Shown here: positions 16,233-25,193 of the stretch, in pieces
How positions within the stretch are numbered: position 1 is the stretch's first letter
Layout of the letters: every line of letters starts with the position of its first letter
Assembly: GCA_902633185.1 (NCBI GenBank)
Contig: CACPFN010000011.1
Coordinates: forward strand, 1 to 37,200
Direction: 5' to 3'
DNA from: an uncultured Pelagibacteraceae bacterium
Lineage (GTDB): Bacteria > Pseudomonadota > Alphaproteobacteria > Pelagibacterales > Pelagibacteraceae
DNA: 37,200 nucleotides
The notes under the pieces: generated by a model
Database searches by the model: none
What the model was told of the DNA's origin: nothing
Seen by the model: only the letters and a program-made list of their open reading frames with translations
Translations under genes and position numbers: made by a program

Positions 16233-18314
16233 TCAAGTATTTAATTTGCCAGCTATTTTCAAAGCGAATGCGTAGTCTACTGCAATCTCTTCAATTGCTC
16301 CATCTCTTCCAGATTTTCCTCCATGACCCGCATTCATTTCTGTTTTTAATAAAAGTAAATTGTTATCGGTTTTGTACTCTCTTAATTTTGCAGTAAATTT
16401 TGCTGGCTCATCAAACAATACCCTGTTATCACTTAGACTTGTTGTTATCAAAATGTTTGGGTAATCCATCTTTTTGATATTGTTGTAAGGCGCGTATGAA
16501 AATATGTAATCAAAGTGTTCTTTTTTATCTTTAGCATTTCCAAATTCATCAAATTCGCCGACTGTTAATGGTAAGGAATGGTCTAAGTTCGTGGTCAACG
16601 AGTCAACGAAAGGAACAGCCATAACAATACCCAAAAATAAATCAGGCGCTTGGTTAACAACTGCACCCATTAAAAGACCTCCAGCAGATCCACCCATTCC
16701 AATAATATTACCTTTAGACGTAAATTTTTTTTCAATTAAAAATTTTGCAGAAGCGATGTAATCTTCAAATGTATTTTTCTTGTTTAATAATTTTCCTTCT
16801 TTCCACCATTTCATTCCTTTTTCCATACCGCCTCTAATATGAGAAGTTACCCATATAATATCTCGATCTATCAGACTTATTCTGGTTGAAGAAAAACTTG
16901 GTGACATAGAACTACCGTATGATCCGTATCCATATAATAATAATTTTGCTGAACCATCTAATTCAGTTTTTTTATGTCTTGTTATTGTAAGAGGAACCAT
17001 CCTTCCATCATGAGAGGCACACTCTAATCTTTCAACTATATAATCATCAGAATTATGGCCACTAGGAATCTCTTGTTCTTTAACTAATTTTTTTTCTTTT
17101 GTTTTAAGATTGTATAAGTAAGTCCTTCCAGGAGTTTTTGGTGACGAATATGATAAATAAACAGTATCAGTATTTCTATTTCTTTGGGTTAACGAAACAC
17201 CGGGTACTATAACTTTTTCATCTGAAAAAAATATTTCTTCTTCTTTATTATTTTTTGGATTTCTTAATATTAATTTTGATAATGCATTAGAAGTTTCAGA
17301 TCTTATAATCCAATTATCTAAGAAAATTAATCCACCGATTAAAACCTCTTCTCGTGCAGGTATAAATGTTTCCCAGATCTTTTTTTCTAAATTATTTGTT
17401 TTTTCAATTCTAAAATCTTCTGCATCTTCATTTGTGTGTTTATAGAAATTACCATTCCATGAATTAACTGAATAAATTATCCCTCTTTTTCTTTTATCAA
17501 TCAGTTTTGGTTTTGGAATTATTTCATCTGATTTAAAATAATACTGTTCTGAGGTATTATGATCAGATGACGTAATAAAAAAATACTTCTCATCAGAGCT
17601 AAGTCCTATGCCTACAGTAAAAGCTTCACTTTCTTCTCTAAATATAAGAATGTCTTTACTAGTAGGAGTTCCAATTTCGTGCCTATAAATTTCTCTCGGT
17701 CTATGATTGTCATCAAGCTTTGAGTAAAAAATATATTTGTCATCTAAGCTAAATGTTATTCCGCCACTAGTATTTTCAATTTTTTCACCAATTTGATTTT
17801 TATTTTTAATATCTCTTATATGTATGGTGTAATATTCAGATCCTTTTAAATCTAGAGAGTAAGCTAATAATTTATCATTATAACTTACCTCTAAGTCTCC
17901 AAGCCCAAAATACTCTGTTTTAAGCTTTTCTTTTTCTAAATCACCATTCCAAATTTCCTCTATTTCATCAGAGTCAATTTTTTTTCTTAACTTTATAGAG
18001 TAGTTTCCTTTTGTTGTTGTTTTTGTCCAGTAGCTATATCTTACATCTTTAAATGGAAGAGACTCATCATCAAGTTTAATTCTACCTTTTATTTCATCAA
18101 ACAAAACTTTTTGAATTTCCTTTGTATCTGACATTTGATGACTAAAATAATCATTTTCATCCTCAAGATATTTTCTAACCTCTGGTATTAATTTTGAACT
18201 ATCTTTTAATACCTCAAGTATATTTTCCTGATGTATCCAACTATAATCGTCTTCCCAGGTTACGTTGTGACAAGATTTTAATTCTGGTTTTTTTTTAAGC
18301 TGTGGTATTTTCAT
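16233..18314 (-). CDS. ptrB: Oligopeptidase B (protease II), S9A family
   Basis: A 693-aa cytoplasmic serine peptidase that cleaves after basic residues in short peptides. The N-terminal half is a seven-bladed beta-propeller; the C-terminal alpha/beta-hydrolase domain carries the triad. Ser543 lies in GMGGSAGG, Asp629 in SLSDNRV and His664 in NAGHGGKSG, close to the E. coli positions 532/617/652. The family blocks YGYGSYG and HIRGGMEKGMKWW are present. It starts only 17 bases from the divergent J-domain gene. No signal peptide is visible. Its 3' end abuts the hsp20 promoter. Confidence 0.93.
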   Translation of the reverse strand: MKIPQLKKKPELKSCHNVTWEDDYSWIHQENILEVLKDSSKLIPEVRKYLEDENDYFSHQMSDTKEIQKVLFDEIKGRIKLDDESLPFKDVRYSYWTKTTTKGNYSIKLRKKIDSDEIEEIWNGDLEKEKLKTEYFGLGDLEVSYNDKLLAYSLDLKGSEYYTIHIRDIKNKNQIGEKIENTSGGITFSLDDKYIFYSKLDDNHRPREIYRHEIGTPTSKDILIFREESEAFTVGIGLSSDEKYFFITSSDHNTSEQYYFKSDEIIPKPKLIDKRKRGIIYSVNSWNGNFYKHTNEDAEDFRIEKTNNLEKKIWETFIPAREEVLIGGLIFLDNWIIRSETSNALSKLILRNPKNNKEEEIFFSDEKVIVPGVSLTQRNRNTDTVYLSYSSPKTPGRTYLYNLKTKEKKLVKEQEIPSGHNSDDYIVERLECASHDGRMVPLTITRHKKTELDGSAKLLLYGYGSYGSSMSPSFSSTRISLIDRDIIWVTSHIRGGMEKGMKWWKEGKLLNKKNTFEDYIASAKFLIEKKFTSKGNIIGMGGSAGGLLMGAVVNQAPDLFLGIVMAVPFVDSLTTNLDHSLPLTVGEFDEFGNAKDKKEHFDYIFSYAPYNNIKKMDYPNILITTSLSDNRVLFDEPAKFTAKLREYKTDNNLLLLKTEMNAGHGGKSGRDGAIEEIAVDYAFALKIAGKLNT

Positions 18315-18331
18315 TTAAATTTAATTAATTT

Positions 18332-18841
18332 ATGAATATTTTTTTTGCAATACTAATTATCTTTATAATTCTTTATATTTTACTCAATTGGTTTGCTAAA
18401 ACTTCAACAAAAAAAATATCAAAATTTGTAAGAACATTTATTATAATTTCTTCAATATTGTTAGCGGTAATAATGGCATATGCTGGAAGGTACATTTTTT
18501 CTTTACCTTTTATGTTGGCCATTTTGCCGTTAATAAAGACAAAGGCTGGTATTTCGTTATTTCAATTGTTTAGATTATGGGGCCTTTTAAGAGTATTGAA
18601 AAATTCTGGGAGGTTTAATTTTAACCAATTTAACCAAAACGTTTCATCTCAAGCAATGTCTATTGATGAATCTTATAGAATTTTAAATTTGGACCCCAAA
18701 AAAAAATATACAAAAGACGAAGTATTGCAATCTTACAAAAAAATAATGAAAAAAATACATCCCGATAGAAGTCCAGAATTAAATAATATTGCAACATTGG
18801 TAAATGAAGCCAAAGAGAACGTTATTAAAAATATTAGCTAA
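18332..18841 (+). CDS. Membrane-anchored J-domain protein (DnaJ-like C-terminus)
   Basis: A 169-aa protein with a hydrophobic N-terminal half (helices at about 1-20, 35-50 and 52-68) and a compact C-terminal J-domain. The J-domain starts at SIDESYRILNLDPKKKYTKDEV and has the HPD motif at 143-145 (KKIHPDRSPE). The layout, membrane segments then a J-domain at the very end, recalls the Pam18/TIM14-like bacterial proteins that recruit DnaK to the membrane. No Gly/Phe or zinc-finger region exists, so it is not canonical DnaJ. The client is unknown. It is divergent from ptrB (17 bases) and overlaps the convergent glycosyltransferase by 8 bases. Confidence 0.82.
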   Translation: MNIFFAILIIFIILYILLNWFAKTSTKKISKFVRTFIIISSILLAVIMAYAGRYIFSLPFMLAILPLIKTKAGISLFQLFRLWGLLRVLKNSGRFNFNQFNQNVSSQAMSIDESYRILNLDPKKKYTKDEVLQSYKKIMKKIHPDRSPELNNIATLVNEAKENVIKNIS

Positions 18842-19793
18842 TTAAGTTCTGAAATTTTTCAAAGATTTTTAACGGATTTATTCGCTCCTTACCCTCCGTT
18901 CCATGAGTAACCTTTTCTACACCATCTGGTATAAGTGGATGCATTTTGGAACTATAACTTCCATATATTAGTGGGGTATCTGACATTAAAACAATAGTTT
19001 GTTTTCCTAACCCAGCAGATAAATGGCTGAAACTTGAGTCATTACAAATAGCAATATTGCAATTTTTTATTATAGGTAAAGTTTCAGAAATACTAAGTTC
19101 ATTTAATGGAGTACATAAATTCTTATGGTAATTTAAAATTTCGTTCATAATTTCAATTTCTTCATTTTTATTACCCGTAGCTAAAAAAAATCTGCATTTA
19201 AAGTTTTTTAAACATAAATTCATAAACTCTATAAATACTTTTGGTGGAATTCTTTTTGTTGGTCCCGATCCACCAATTCCTAATAATATATTTTTCTCTT
19301 CATCACTAAAATTAAATTTTAACTTTATCTTTTGAATATTTTCATCTTTAACATCAATAACTGGGTCACTTTTAATTTCTAGATTAAAATTATTTTTCAA
19401 TAATTTATTAGCAGCTTCAATAATATGCTGATTTTTTTTTTTAAATAATGGATATTGATAAATATCATTAATTCCTGCAAACTTACAAACAAATTTATAT
19501 CTAAGTGAAGAATTAAAAATTAGTGCTTTATCAAATTGATATTTTTTAATATCAGAAACTAGTCGAAAAAATCCGTTCAATCCGTCGTGAAAACCTTTCT
19601 TAGATTGATCTCTTTTTAAAATAATAATTTCATTAATGTATTTATTATCTTTAATTAAGTGTTCAGCTTTTGAATTTTCTTTTACTAATAAAGTTACTTG
19701 ACTGTTATATTTTTTTGCAACGGCTTCTATATATGGAAGAAATATTACCATATCACCGATTCCCATTCTGTTTTGAATTGCTAAGATTTTCAT
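18834..19793 (-). CDS. Glycosyltransferase family 9 (heptosyltransferase-like)
   Basis: A 319-aa GT-B fold enzyme of the ADP-heptose:LPS heptosyltransferase family. The N-terminal MKILAIQNRMGIGDMVIFLPYIEA is the acceptor-domain hallmark (GxGDxxxxxP). The C-terminal ILLGIGGSGPTKRIPPKVFIEF and NCNIAICNDSSFSHLSAGLGKQTIVLM (the D/N-S-x-x-x-H block binding the sugar nucleotide) are typical of GT9. It is expected to act at the inner face of the cytoplasmic membrane in lipopolysaccharide or other glycan synthesis; donor and acceptor are not readable. No other glycan gene lies in the window. The 48-base divergent gap separates it from the DapA-like gene. Confidence 0.85.
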   Translation of the reverse strand: MKILAIQNRMGIGDMVIFLPYIEAVAKKYNSQVTLLVKENSKAEHLIKDNKYINEIIILKRDQSKKGFHDGLNGFFRLVSDIKKYQFDKALIFNSSLRYKFVCKFAGINDIYQYPLFKKKNQHIIEAANKLLKNNFNLEIKSDPVIDVKDENIQKIKLKFNFSDEEKNILLGIGGSGPTKRIPPKVFIEFMNLCLKNFKCRFFLATGNKNEEIEIMNEILNYHKNLCTPLNELSISETLPIIKNCNIAICNDSSFSHLSAGLGKQTIVLMSDTPLIYGSYSSKMHPLIPDGVEKVTHGTEGKERINPLKIFEKFQNLIS

Positions 19794-19841
19794 GTCTTTT
19801 TAAAACCTTTACTATTTTATATTTTTATATAAATTTTTGGT

Positions 19842-20726
19842 ATGGGATATTTCAATGGTATTTATGCGGCAAGCCTTTCTATACTAGATAATAATTTACA
19901 GTTAGACTGCGAAAAAACATTAAAACATGCTGAAAATCTAATTGAAAAAGGTTGCCATGGAGTAATATTTTTTGGCAGCACAGGTCAATCTCAATTAATT
20001 TCGTTAAGCGAGAAAATTAAACTCATTAATATTTTACCTAAGAGTAAACATAAAGATAAATTTATTATTGGAACTGGCCTAAATTCGTTGGGTGATAATA
20101 TTAATTTGCTTAATATTTCAAAATCAATTGGATTTGAAAATTTTTTAGTAATGCCACCTGCATACTATAAATATAACGATGATGATGTTTTTAATTTTTA
20201 TTCCAAATTAATAGAAAATGTCAAAGATTGTAGAATAATTTTATATAATTTCGAAAAGTTATCTGGATATAAATTTAGCATAGAATGTGTTTCAAAGTTA
20301 GCAAAAAGCTTTCCTAAAAATGTTCTTGGAGTAAAGGATAGTAGTTACAACTTGTATGAAAATTTAAAGATTGAAAATTTTTCTGTCATGCCTGGATCTG
20401 AAAGTAAGTTGCTGAAGGGCCTAGAATTAGGATGCTCAGGTATTATTACAGCAACAACAAATGTCACCTCTTATTTAGCAAGAGATGTGTATGACAAATT
20501 TAAAAATAATTTAAATCAAACATCAAACGAAAAACTTTGTATGGTTAGAAATATATTTGACAAATATAATCTCATTTCAGGCCTGCACACATTTATGAGC
20601 ACAGAAGACTCTGATTTTAAAAATTTAATTCCACCTTTAAAACTTTTATCCAAAGATGAAGAAAAATTATTTTTTTCAGAATTAGATAAATTAAACTTTA
20701 ATATAAACAACCTTAAAGCAGCTTAA
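19842..20726 (+). CDS. Dihydrodipicolinate synthase/N-acetylneuraminate lyase family protein
   Basis: A 294-aa class-I aldolase barrel of the DapA/NanA superfamily. The Schiff-base Lys is at 165 in VLGVKDSS, the catalytic Tyr at 135 in RIILYNFE, and the substrate-carboxylate loop FGSTGQS (44-50) replaces the usual GTTGE(S/A). The C-terminal half has MPGSESKLLKGLELGCSGIITAT. The substitutions (GSTGQS, FEKLSG after the Tyr) suggest a pyruvate-dependent aldolase or lyase other than lysine-pathway DapA; the substrate is unknown. The stop codon shares one base with the cfa start (TAATG), so the pair is translationally coupled, an unusual partnership. Confidence 0.82.
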   Translation: MGYFNGIYAASLSILDNNLQLDCEKTLKHAENLIEKGCHGVIFFGSTGQSQLISLSEKIKLINILPKSKHKDKFIIGTGLNSLGDNINLLNISKSIGFENFLVMPPAYYKYNDDDVFNFYSKLIENVKDCRIILYNFEKLSGYKFSIECVSKLAKSFPKNVLGVKDSSYNLYENLKIENFSVMPGSESKLLKGLELGCSGIITATTNVTSYLARDVYDKFKNNLNQTSNEKLCMVRNIFDKYNLISGLHTFMSTEDSDFKNLIPPLKLLSKDEEKLFFSELDKLNFNINNLKAA

Positions 20727-21913
20727 TGAAACTTATAAATTTTTTAAACGATTTATTTAAAGAAGATGGCTTTATATTAATAGATTATAATTCTAACAGG
20801 TATGTTATAGGAAAGCCTTTGAAAGAAATTCCTATAGAATTACAGTTGTTAGATAAAAGTTTGCATAAAAAACTACTTTTCCATCCAGATCTATATTTTG
20901 GTGAGGCGTATACAAATGGTTCTTTAAGATTAAGAAATGGAACTTTGACAGAATTTCTTGATATAGCTTTTAAAAATATAGGAAGAGCAGATATTAATAT
21001 TTATGGAAAGACATTAAATAAAATAAAGGGAACTTTAAAATACTTAACAAGTTTTAATAAAATTGTTAAATCTAAACAAAATGTTGCACATCATTATGAT
21101 ATTTCAGAAAAATTATACGATTTATTTCTTGATAAAAAAAGACAATATTCATGCGCATACTTCAAAAATGAAAATGACACTTTAGAAACTGCTCAAGAAA
21201 ATAAAATTGATCACATAATTAAAAAACTTCATATACAACCTAACCAAAAAGTTTTGGATATTGGCTCAGGGTGGGGTACACTTGCAATCGATATTGCAAA
21301 AAAAACAAAAGCTTCAGTTACAGGAATTACACTTTCAGAAAATCAATTAAAATATAGTCAAGAAAAAGCTAAAGAATTAAATTTAGATAACCAAGTTGAA
21401 TTTAAATTAATAGATTACAGACAATTGAGTGAAAAATTTGATAGGATAGTTAGTGTTGGAATGTTTGAACATGTTGGAAAAAAATTCTATCAAACCTATT
21501 TTAATAGGGTGTCTCAAATGTTAAAAAAAGATGGGGTAGCTCTAATACACACAATTGGATCAAATCTTCCACCTAGAGACCCACAGCCCTGGATAACAAA
21601 ATATATTTTCCCTGGCGGATATACCCCTAGTTTAAGCGAAATAGCAAGGCCAATCGAGGATTCTGGACTAATAGCTACAGATATTGAGATTTTAAGAATG
21701 CACTATGCCCACACTTTAAGAAATTGGAAAGAGAGATTCCTATCAAAAAAAGATAAAGTTTTAGAAATGTTTGACGAAAAATTTTTAAGGATGTGGGAAT
21801 TTTATCTTACAAGTTGTGAAATGGCTTTTAAATGGGGAGATCAAGTTGTATTTCAACTTCAGCTAACTAAAGATATAAGATCTGTTCCTAATACTAGAGA
21901 CTATATTTATTAA
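20726..21913 (+). CDS. cfa: Cyclopropane-fatty-acyl-phospholipid synthase
   Basis: A 395-aa SAM-dependent enzyme that adds a methylene bridge to unsaturated acyl chains of membrane phospholipids. Family blocks are AHHYDISEKLYDLFLD (121-136), YSCAYF (141-146), the SAM-binding KVLDIGSGWGTLAI (175-188), VSVGMFEHVGKKFY, IFPGGYTPSL and the C-terminal HYAHTLRNWKERF, then WEFYLTSCEMAFKWG. The length is normal for Cfa. It starts within the stop codon of the upstream DapA-like gene. A close relative could instead methylate or otherwise modify the double bond, but the Cfa signature set is complete. The coiled-coil gene begins 29 bases downstream. Confidence 0.93.
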   Translation: MKLINFLNDLFKEDGFILIDYNSNRYVIGKPLKEIPIELQLLDKSLHKKLLFHPDLYFGEAYTNGSLRLRNGTLTEFLDIAFKNIGRADINIYGKTLNKIKGTLKYLTSFNKIVKSKQNVAHHYDISEKLYDLFLDKKRQYSCAYFKNENDTLETAQENKIDHIIKKLHIQPNQKVLDIGSGWGTLAIDIAKKTKASVTGITLSENQLKYSQEKAKELNLDNQVEFKLIDYRQLSEKFDRIVSVGMFEHVGKKFYQTYFNRVSQMLKKDGVALIHTIGSNLPPRDPQPWITKYIFPGGYTPSLSEIARPIEDSGLIATDIEILRMHYAHTLRNWKERFLSKKDKVLEMFDEKFLRMWEFYLTSCEMAFKWGDQVVFQLQLTKDIRSVPNTRDYIY

Positions 21914-21942
21914 AAATTAGCTGATAAAGCTTTATTTCTTAA

Positions 21943-23140
21943 ATGAAAAAAAAGAAAAAAAAACCTAAAAAAAAAAATATAAAAATAAACGTTAAAAAAT
22001 CCAAAAATAGATCCAAGTTAAAATTTAAAAAAAAAAATCACAATTTAAAAAAAAAAAATTTAAATTAAAAAAAAAACGACAAAAAGATTAAACCAAAGAA
22101 AAAAAATTAAAAAAGTTAGAAAAAAGATTATTCCTGAAAAGGGTATAATTTCAAGAACAGTTAGACTTGAGGAAGATTTAAAAAATAAGTTTTCTTTCAA
22201 ATTTAATTTTAATTTACTGGCTATAGATAAATTAATACAAAAGTTTTTTCAAAGTATAGAATTTAGATTAATTCGTTTTAAAGAGATAAGAGCTGAGGAA
22301 AAAAGGCAAATTAAACTAGAGAAAATAGAACAGGCAGAAAAAGAAAAAATCGAAATTGAGAAACAAAAGAAAGCAGATGAAGCGGCTTTTTTAAAAGAAA
22401 AGGAAATCCAGTTAAAACAAGAACAAAAATTAGAAAGAGAAAGAACAAAGGATATAAAATTATTTTTAAGAAAAGAACAAGCCATACTAAGAAAAGAGCA
22501 GGCGGAGAGACAAAAGAAATTTTTACAAGAATTAAAATTAGAAAAACAAATCGAAAAATTTAGAATAAGAGAGGTAAAAGAACTAGAACAACTAGAAAAA
22601 TTAGCTTTAAGAGAAAAGAGAGAAGATTATTCCGGATTACAAGAGCGTATCGAAAAACTAAAATTAAAATATCAACAAATAAGAGATCAAAAAATTAGAG
22701 AACGAGTTGAGGCACTAGGTGTAGAAACACAAGAAGGAGACGATAGAGCAAAATTACTTCAAAGAGAAAGAGAGTATAATTTAGCTAGGCAAAAAATTGA
22801 GTTTGCACTTGAAAGTTTTTATAGAAGTGCAAATAGTTTAGTTTTTCAACTTAATAAAAGATATATAACTAAACATATGTCTATCTTGAGATGCATAGAT
22901 AGAAGATTTGAAACTGGAGAGATTTTTGTAAAATGGGATGAAACAATTGATGATGATTGGTTAATACTAATTTATATAAAAAATAATTCTCCAGACGAAG
23001 GTATAGTTATTGAAGATAAAACAAATGAAGAAAAAAATATTTCACATGAATTTAAACCAAGTGAAATTTTTAAAGCCTCAGATTTAATGGTAGATTCATT
23101 AACGCAGCTGATTGCAAAAAAAAGATCTAAGAATAATTAA
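21943..23140 (+). CDS. Lys-rich coiled-coil protein; frame broken at two poly-A tracts
   Basis: Family not recognised. An ATG at 21943 opens a very Lys-rich frame that stops at 22066. A second frame, open from 22064 to the TAA at 23138, has no ATG, GTG or TTG until 22877. One added A in each of two homopolymers, A12 (22047-22058) and A10 (22067-22076), joins them into one 399-residue protein. It would have a basic tail of about 75 residues, a long Glu/Lys/Arg/Gln-rich helical coiled coil (about 22260-22760), and a globular C-terminal part (about 22800-23137) with DRRFETGEIFVKWDETIDDDWLI-type sequence. Either homopolymer miscounts, true mutations or slippage explain this. The codon pattern downstream looks fully coding. 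The 3' end shares TTAA with the TPR gene. Confidence 0.6.
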
Positions 23141-23685
23141 ATTTGTTGGTTTTTGATAATTTTTTCTATTAGCTTAATATTTTCTCCGCTTTTGATTAAT
23201 GGATAAATTGACTTTGCTTTTCTCAAGTCATCAACTGCTTTTTCGTATTCTTTTAAGCTTAAGTATATTTGCGCCCGTCCAGATAATGCTCCAAAATGTC
23301 TTGGTTCTAGATCTAAAACTTTTTCAATATCATCTAAAGATTTCTCATAATCCCCTAATATAAATAGCAATGTGGCTCTCTTATTCCAACCCTCCGCCCA
23401 CTTTGGGTCCTCATTAATCACATCTGTAAATAGTTTTAATGCCATTCTATACTGCTGATGGTACATGGAATAAGTTCCGTTCTCTAATTTGTTCGTCAGA
23501 TAATCATTGTTTGGGTGTCTTTTCCAATTATTCCAAATTTGATCCTCTAGCTTTTCTGCTTGTTGTAAATTTTTTGCATTAAGCAATTCTTTAAACAATG
23601 TATTTAAATTGTCCGAATACACATTATTTGTACTGATAAATAAAAATATAATTATAAAACTTATATGTTTTTTAATCACTGACAT
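23137..23685 (-). CDS. Secreted tetratricopeptide-repeat protein
   Basis: A 182-aa protein with an N-terminal signal peptide (SVIKKHISFIIIFLFISTNNVYSD, cleavage near YSD). Two clear TPR units follow: AEGWNKRATLLFILGDYEKSLDDIEKVLDLEP (about 98-129) and GALSGRAQIYLSLKEYEKAVDDLRKAKSIYP (about 132-162). An earlier degenerate repeat is at YSMYHQQYRMALKLFTDVINEDP. It is therefore a likely periplasmic or membrane-associated scaffold, partner unknown. Its start lies 14 bases inside the 3' end of the upstream ScfR-like regulator gene, so they are probably cotranscribed. Convergent stop overlap with the coiled-coil gene is 4 bases. Confidence 0.82.
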   Translation of the reverse strand: MSVIKKHISFIIIFLFISTNNVYSDNLNTLFKELLNAKNLQQAEKLEDQIWNNWKRHPNNDYLTNKLENGTYSMYHQQYRMALKLFTDVINEDPKWAEGWNKRATLLFILGDYEKSLDDIEKVLDLEPRHFGALSGRAQIYLSLKEYEKAVDDLRKAKSIYPLIKSGENIKLIEKIIKNQQI

Positions 23686-25096
23686 ATACAGATACTCCTC
23701 TAGAATTAATGTCTACATCAAATTTTTTATGTAATGGTGGAAAAGCTCTTTGAGAACAATCCAGTCTATCACAAGTTCTACATGAAACCCCCACAGGTAT
23801 CTCTGATTTTTTATCATTCAAATCTAAGTTTTCCGTATAAACAAAATCTTTTGCATATTTGGCTTCACACCCAAGTCCAATAGATAACATACTTTTTTTT
23901 TGTCCGTATCTTCCTATACCTTTCTCAACTGTTCTAGCTATACATACATACTTTTCACCATTAGTCATTTTACTTACTGCTGCCTGTATAACACCAGGTC
24001 TAGAAAAAGCCGAATACACATTCCATCGAGGACAAGCACCACCATAACGTGGTATTTCAATGCCTGATAATGAAAATCTTTTTGAAATATTACCAGCGAC
24101 ATCAACTCTCAAAAAATGAAAAGGAACTCCAGGTAATTTTGGATCATTCAAACATGTTACTCTATGTGTGACTTGTTCAAATGAAGTTGCAAAAGTATTT
24201 TGCAATAACTCCAAATCATATTTAAGTTTTTTACATTCAGAATGAAATAATTTGTAGGGCATTAAAATTGCTGCACCGCAATAATTTAATAAAGCAACTT
24301 TTGTTAATTTTTTCGATTCTTCATTTGGATAATTAAAAGTATCAAGATAAGAATTTATTAAATCACTAGCTCCCTCTTGTACAATTTGAGCTGCAGCATG
24401 TAATTTCTTTGTTTCCAAGGACAAATAATCAGACAATAGCAACTTTCTATTTTTGTTATCGTAAATTTTTGAGAATGGTTTTCCTTCCTCAGGAATTATA
24501 TCTTGCACTTCAATTTTATACTCTGATTTTAAATAATCACATAAAGCAATATATCTTGTTCTATTATTTTGTTTTATTTGTTCAAAAATTTGATTTGCAA
24601 ATTCCTCTAGTTTTGGAAAAAAATTTCTATTTTCTTGCAAAAAATCTGAAATTACTTCTCCAGGAAATGAATTTTTTCTATTATCTACAATTTTTCCTGA
24701 AAGTTTTTCAATTTTGTTTACCAATTCATGATCTTTTTTTTTCAAAATGTCTCCTAATCTTATTAGAGCCTTACCAATTTTTGGATTACTATTTGCTAGA
24801 TCTTTAACTTCTGGACCAACTATATCCAAATCTTCAAAAAGTTTATCATCAAGCAATTCTGAAATTGTGTTGACCATATTGATATCTGATTTATTTGTTA
24901 GATCGCTAATGTTGATGCTTAACTCCTCACAAATTTTTAAAAGTAATTCCCCGTCAATTTTTCTTTTACCTCCCTCGATTAAAGCTAAATAACTCGGTGA
25001 AATGTTAAGTTGTGAGGCTAGTTTGTTTGCCTGCATACCTAGCTGTCTCCTAAAAGCTTTTATTTTTGGCCCAATATTTAATCCTACTTGAATCAT
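23672..25096 (-). CDS. ScfR/RamB-like transcriptional regulator (XRE HTH, DUF2083)
   Basis: A 474-aa regulator. An XRE-type helix-turn-helix covers about residues 10-62 (AFRRQLGMQANKLASQLNISPSYLALIEGGKR). The middle is an IrrE/ImmA-like domain whose HExxH is replaced (KLHAAAQIV), with YCGAAILMPY after it. The C-terminal part has the Cys-rich ending CRTCDRLDCSQRAFPP (about 431-446). This architecture is the short-chain fatty-acyl-CoA regulator family (RamB, PccR, MccR), which control acetate/propionate genes including isocitrate lyase. The gene diverges from aceA, and the gap holds TTTGTAAA boxes similar to the TTTGCAAA sites of RamB/PccR. The likely role is acyl-CoA-responsive control of aceA and of itself. 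Confidence 0.85.
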   Translation of the reverse strand: MIQVGLNIGPKIKAFRRQLGMQANKLASQLNISPSYLALIEGGKRKIDGELLLKICEELSINISDLTNKSDINMVNTISELLDDKLFEDLDIVGPEVKDLANSNPKIGKALIRLGDILKKKDHELVNKIEKLSGKIVDNRKNSFPGEVISDFLQENRNFFPKLEEFANQIFEQIKQNNRTRYIALCDYLKSEYKIEVQDIIPEEGKPFSKIYDNKNRKLLLSDYLSLETKKLHAAAQIVQEGASDLINSYLDTFNYPNEESKKLTKVALLNYCGAAILMPYKLFHSECKKLKYDLELLQNTFATSFEQVTHRVTCLNDPKLPGVPFHFLRVDVAGNISKRFSLSGIEIPRYGGACPRWNVYSAFSRPGVIQAAVSKMTNGEKYVCIARTVEKGIGRYGQKKSMLSIGLGCEAKYAKDFVYTENLDLNDKKSEIPVGVSCRTCDRLDCSQRAFPPLHKKFDVDINSRGVSVYVSD

Positions 25097-25102
25097 TTAC
25101 TA

Positions 25103-25132
25103 ATAGTAAACTTTGTAAATTATTATTTACAA
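25103..25132 (-). promoter_or_regulatory. Candidate promoter of the ScfR-like regulator (near-leaderless)
   Basis: On the minus strand, TTGTAA (25132-25127) and TACTAT (25108-25103) are 18 bases apart. The -10 element ends 6 bases before the ATG at 25096, so transcription would begin at or next to the start codon, and no Shine-Dalgarno is present. The inverted-repeat operator overlaps the -35 and spacer, which fits autoregulation. Confidence 0.45.
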
Positions 25133-25133
25133 A
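25112..25133. promoter_or_regulatory. Inverted-repeat operator, probable ScfR/RamB-type box
   Basis: Perfect 9-base arms TTTGTAAAT (25112-25120) and ATTTACAAA (25125-25133) surround TATT. The arm differs from the published RamB/PccR half-site TTTGCAAA by one base. It lies 16 bases upstream of the regulator start and overlaps its predicted promoter. A further related half-site, ATTTACTGT, is at 25145-25153. Confidence 0.65.
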
Positions 25134-25166
25134 AAATTTATTGTATTTACTGTACTTTTAACATTT

Positions 25167-25193
25167 TTTGTAGATTTTGTAAATATTGTAAAT
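25167..25193 (+). promoter_or_regulatory. Three tandem 9-base boxes upstream of the aceA transcript
   Basis: TTTGTAGAT (25167-25175), TTTGTAAAT (25176-25184) and ATTGTAAAT (25185-25193) are head-to-tail with no spacer. They repeat the half-site of the nearby inverted repeat. The array ends exactly where the candidate -10 TATAAA (25194-25199) begins and covers the place of a -35, for which no good match exists. A bound regulator could therefore activate or block the promoter. Confidence 0.6.

Noticed and set aside
22249-22485. Minus-strand ORF of 78 codons inside the coiled-coil gene.
   Set aside because: It is the reverse of Glu/Lys-rich codons (giving Ser/Phe/Leu-rich translation), a typical shadow of a charged coiled coil.
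22877-23140. An independent 87-aa gene starting at the ATG at 22877.
   Set aside because: The same frame is open and coding-like for over 800 bases upstream, and no Shine-Dalgarno precedes this ATG. It is more likely the C-terminal domain of the larger protein.
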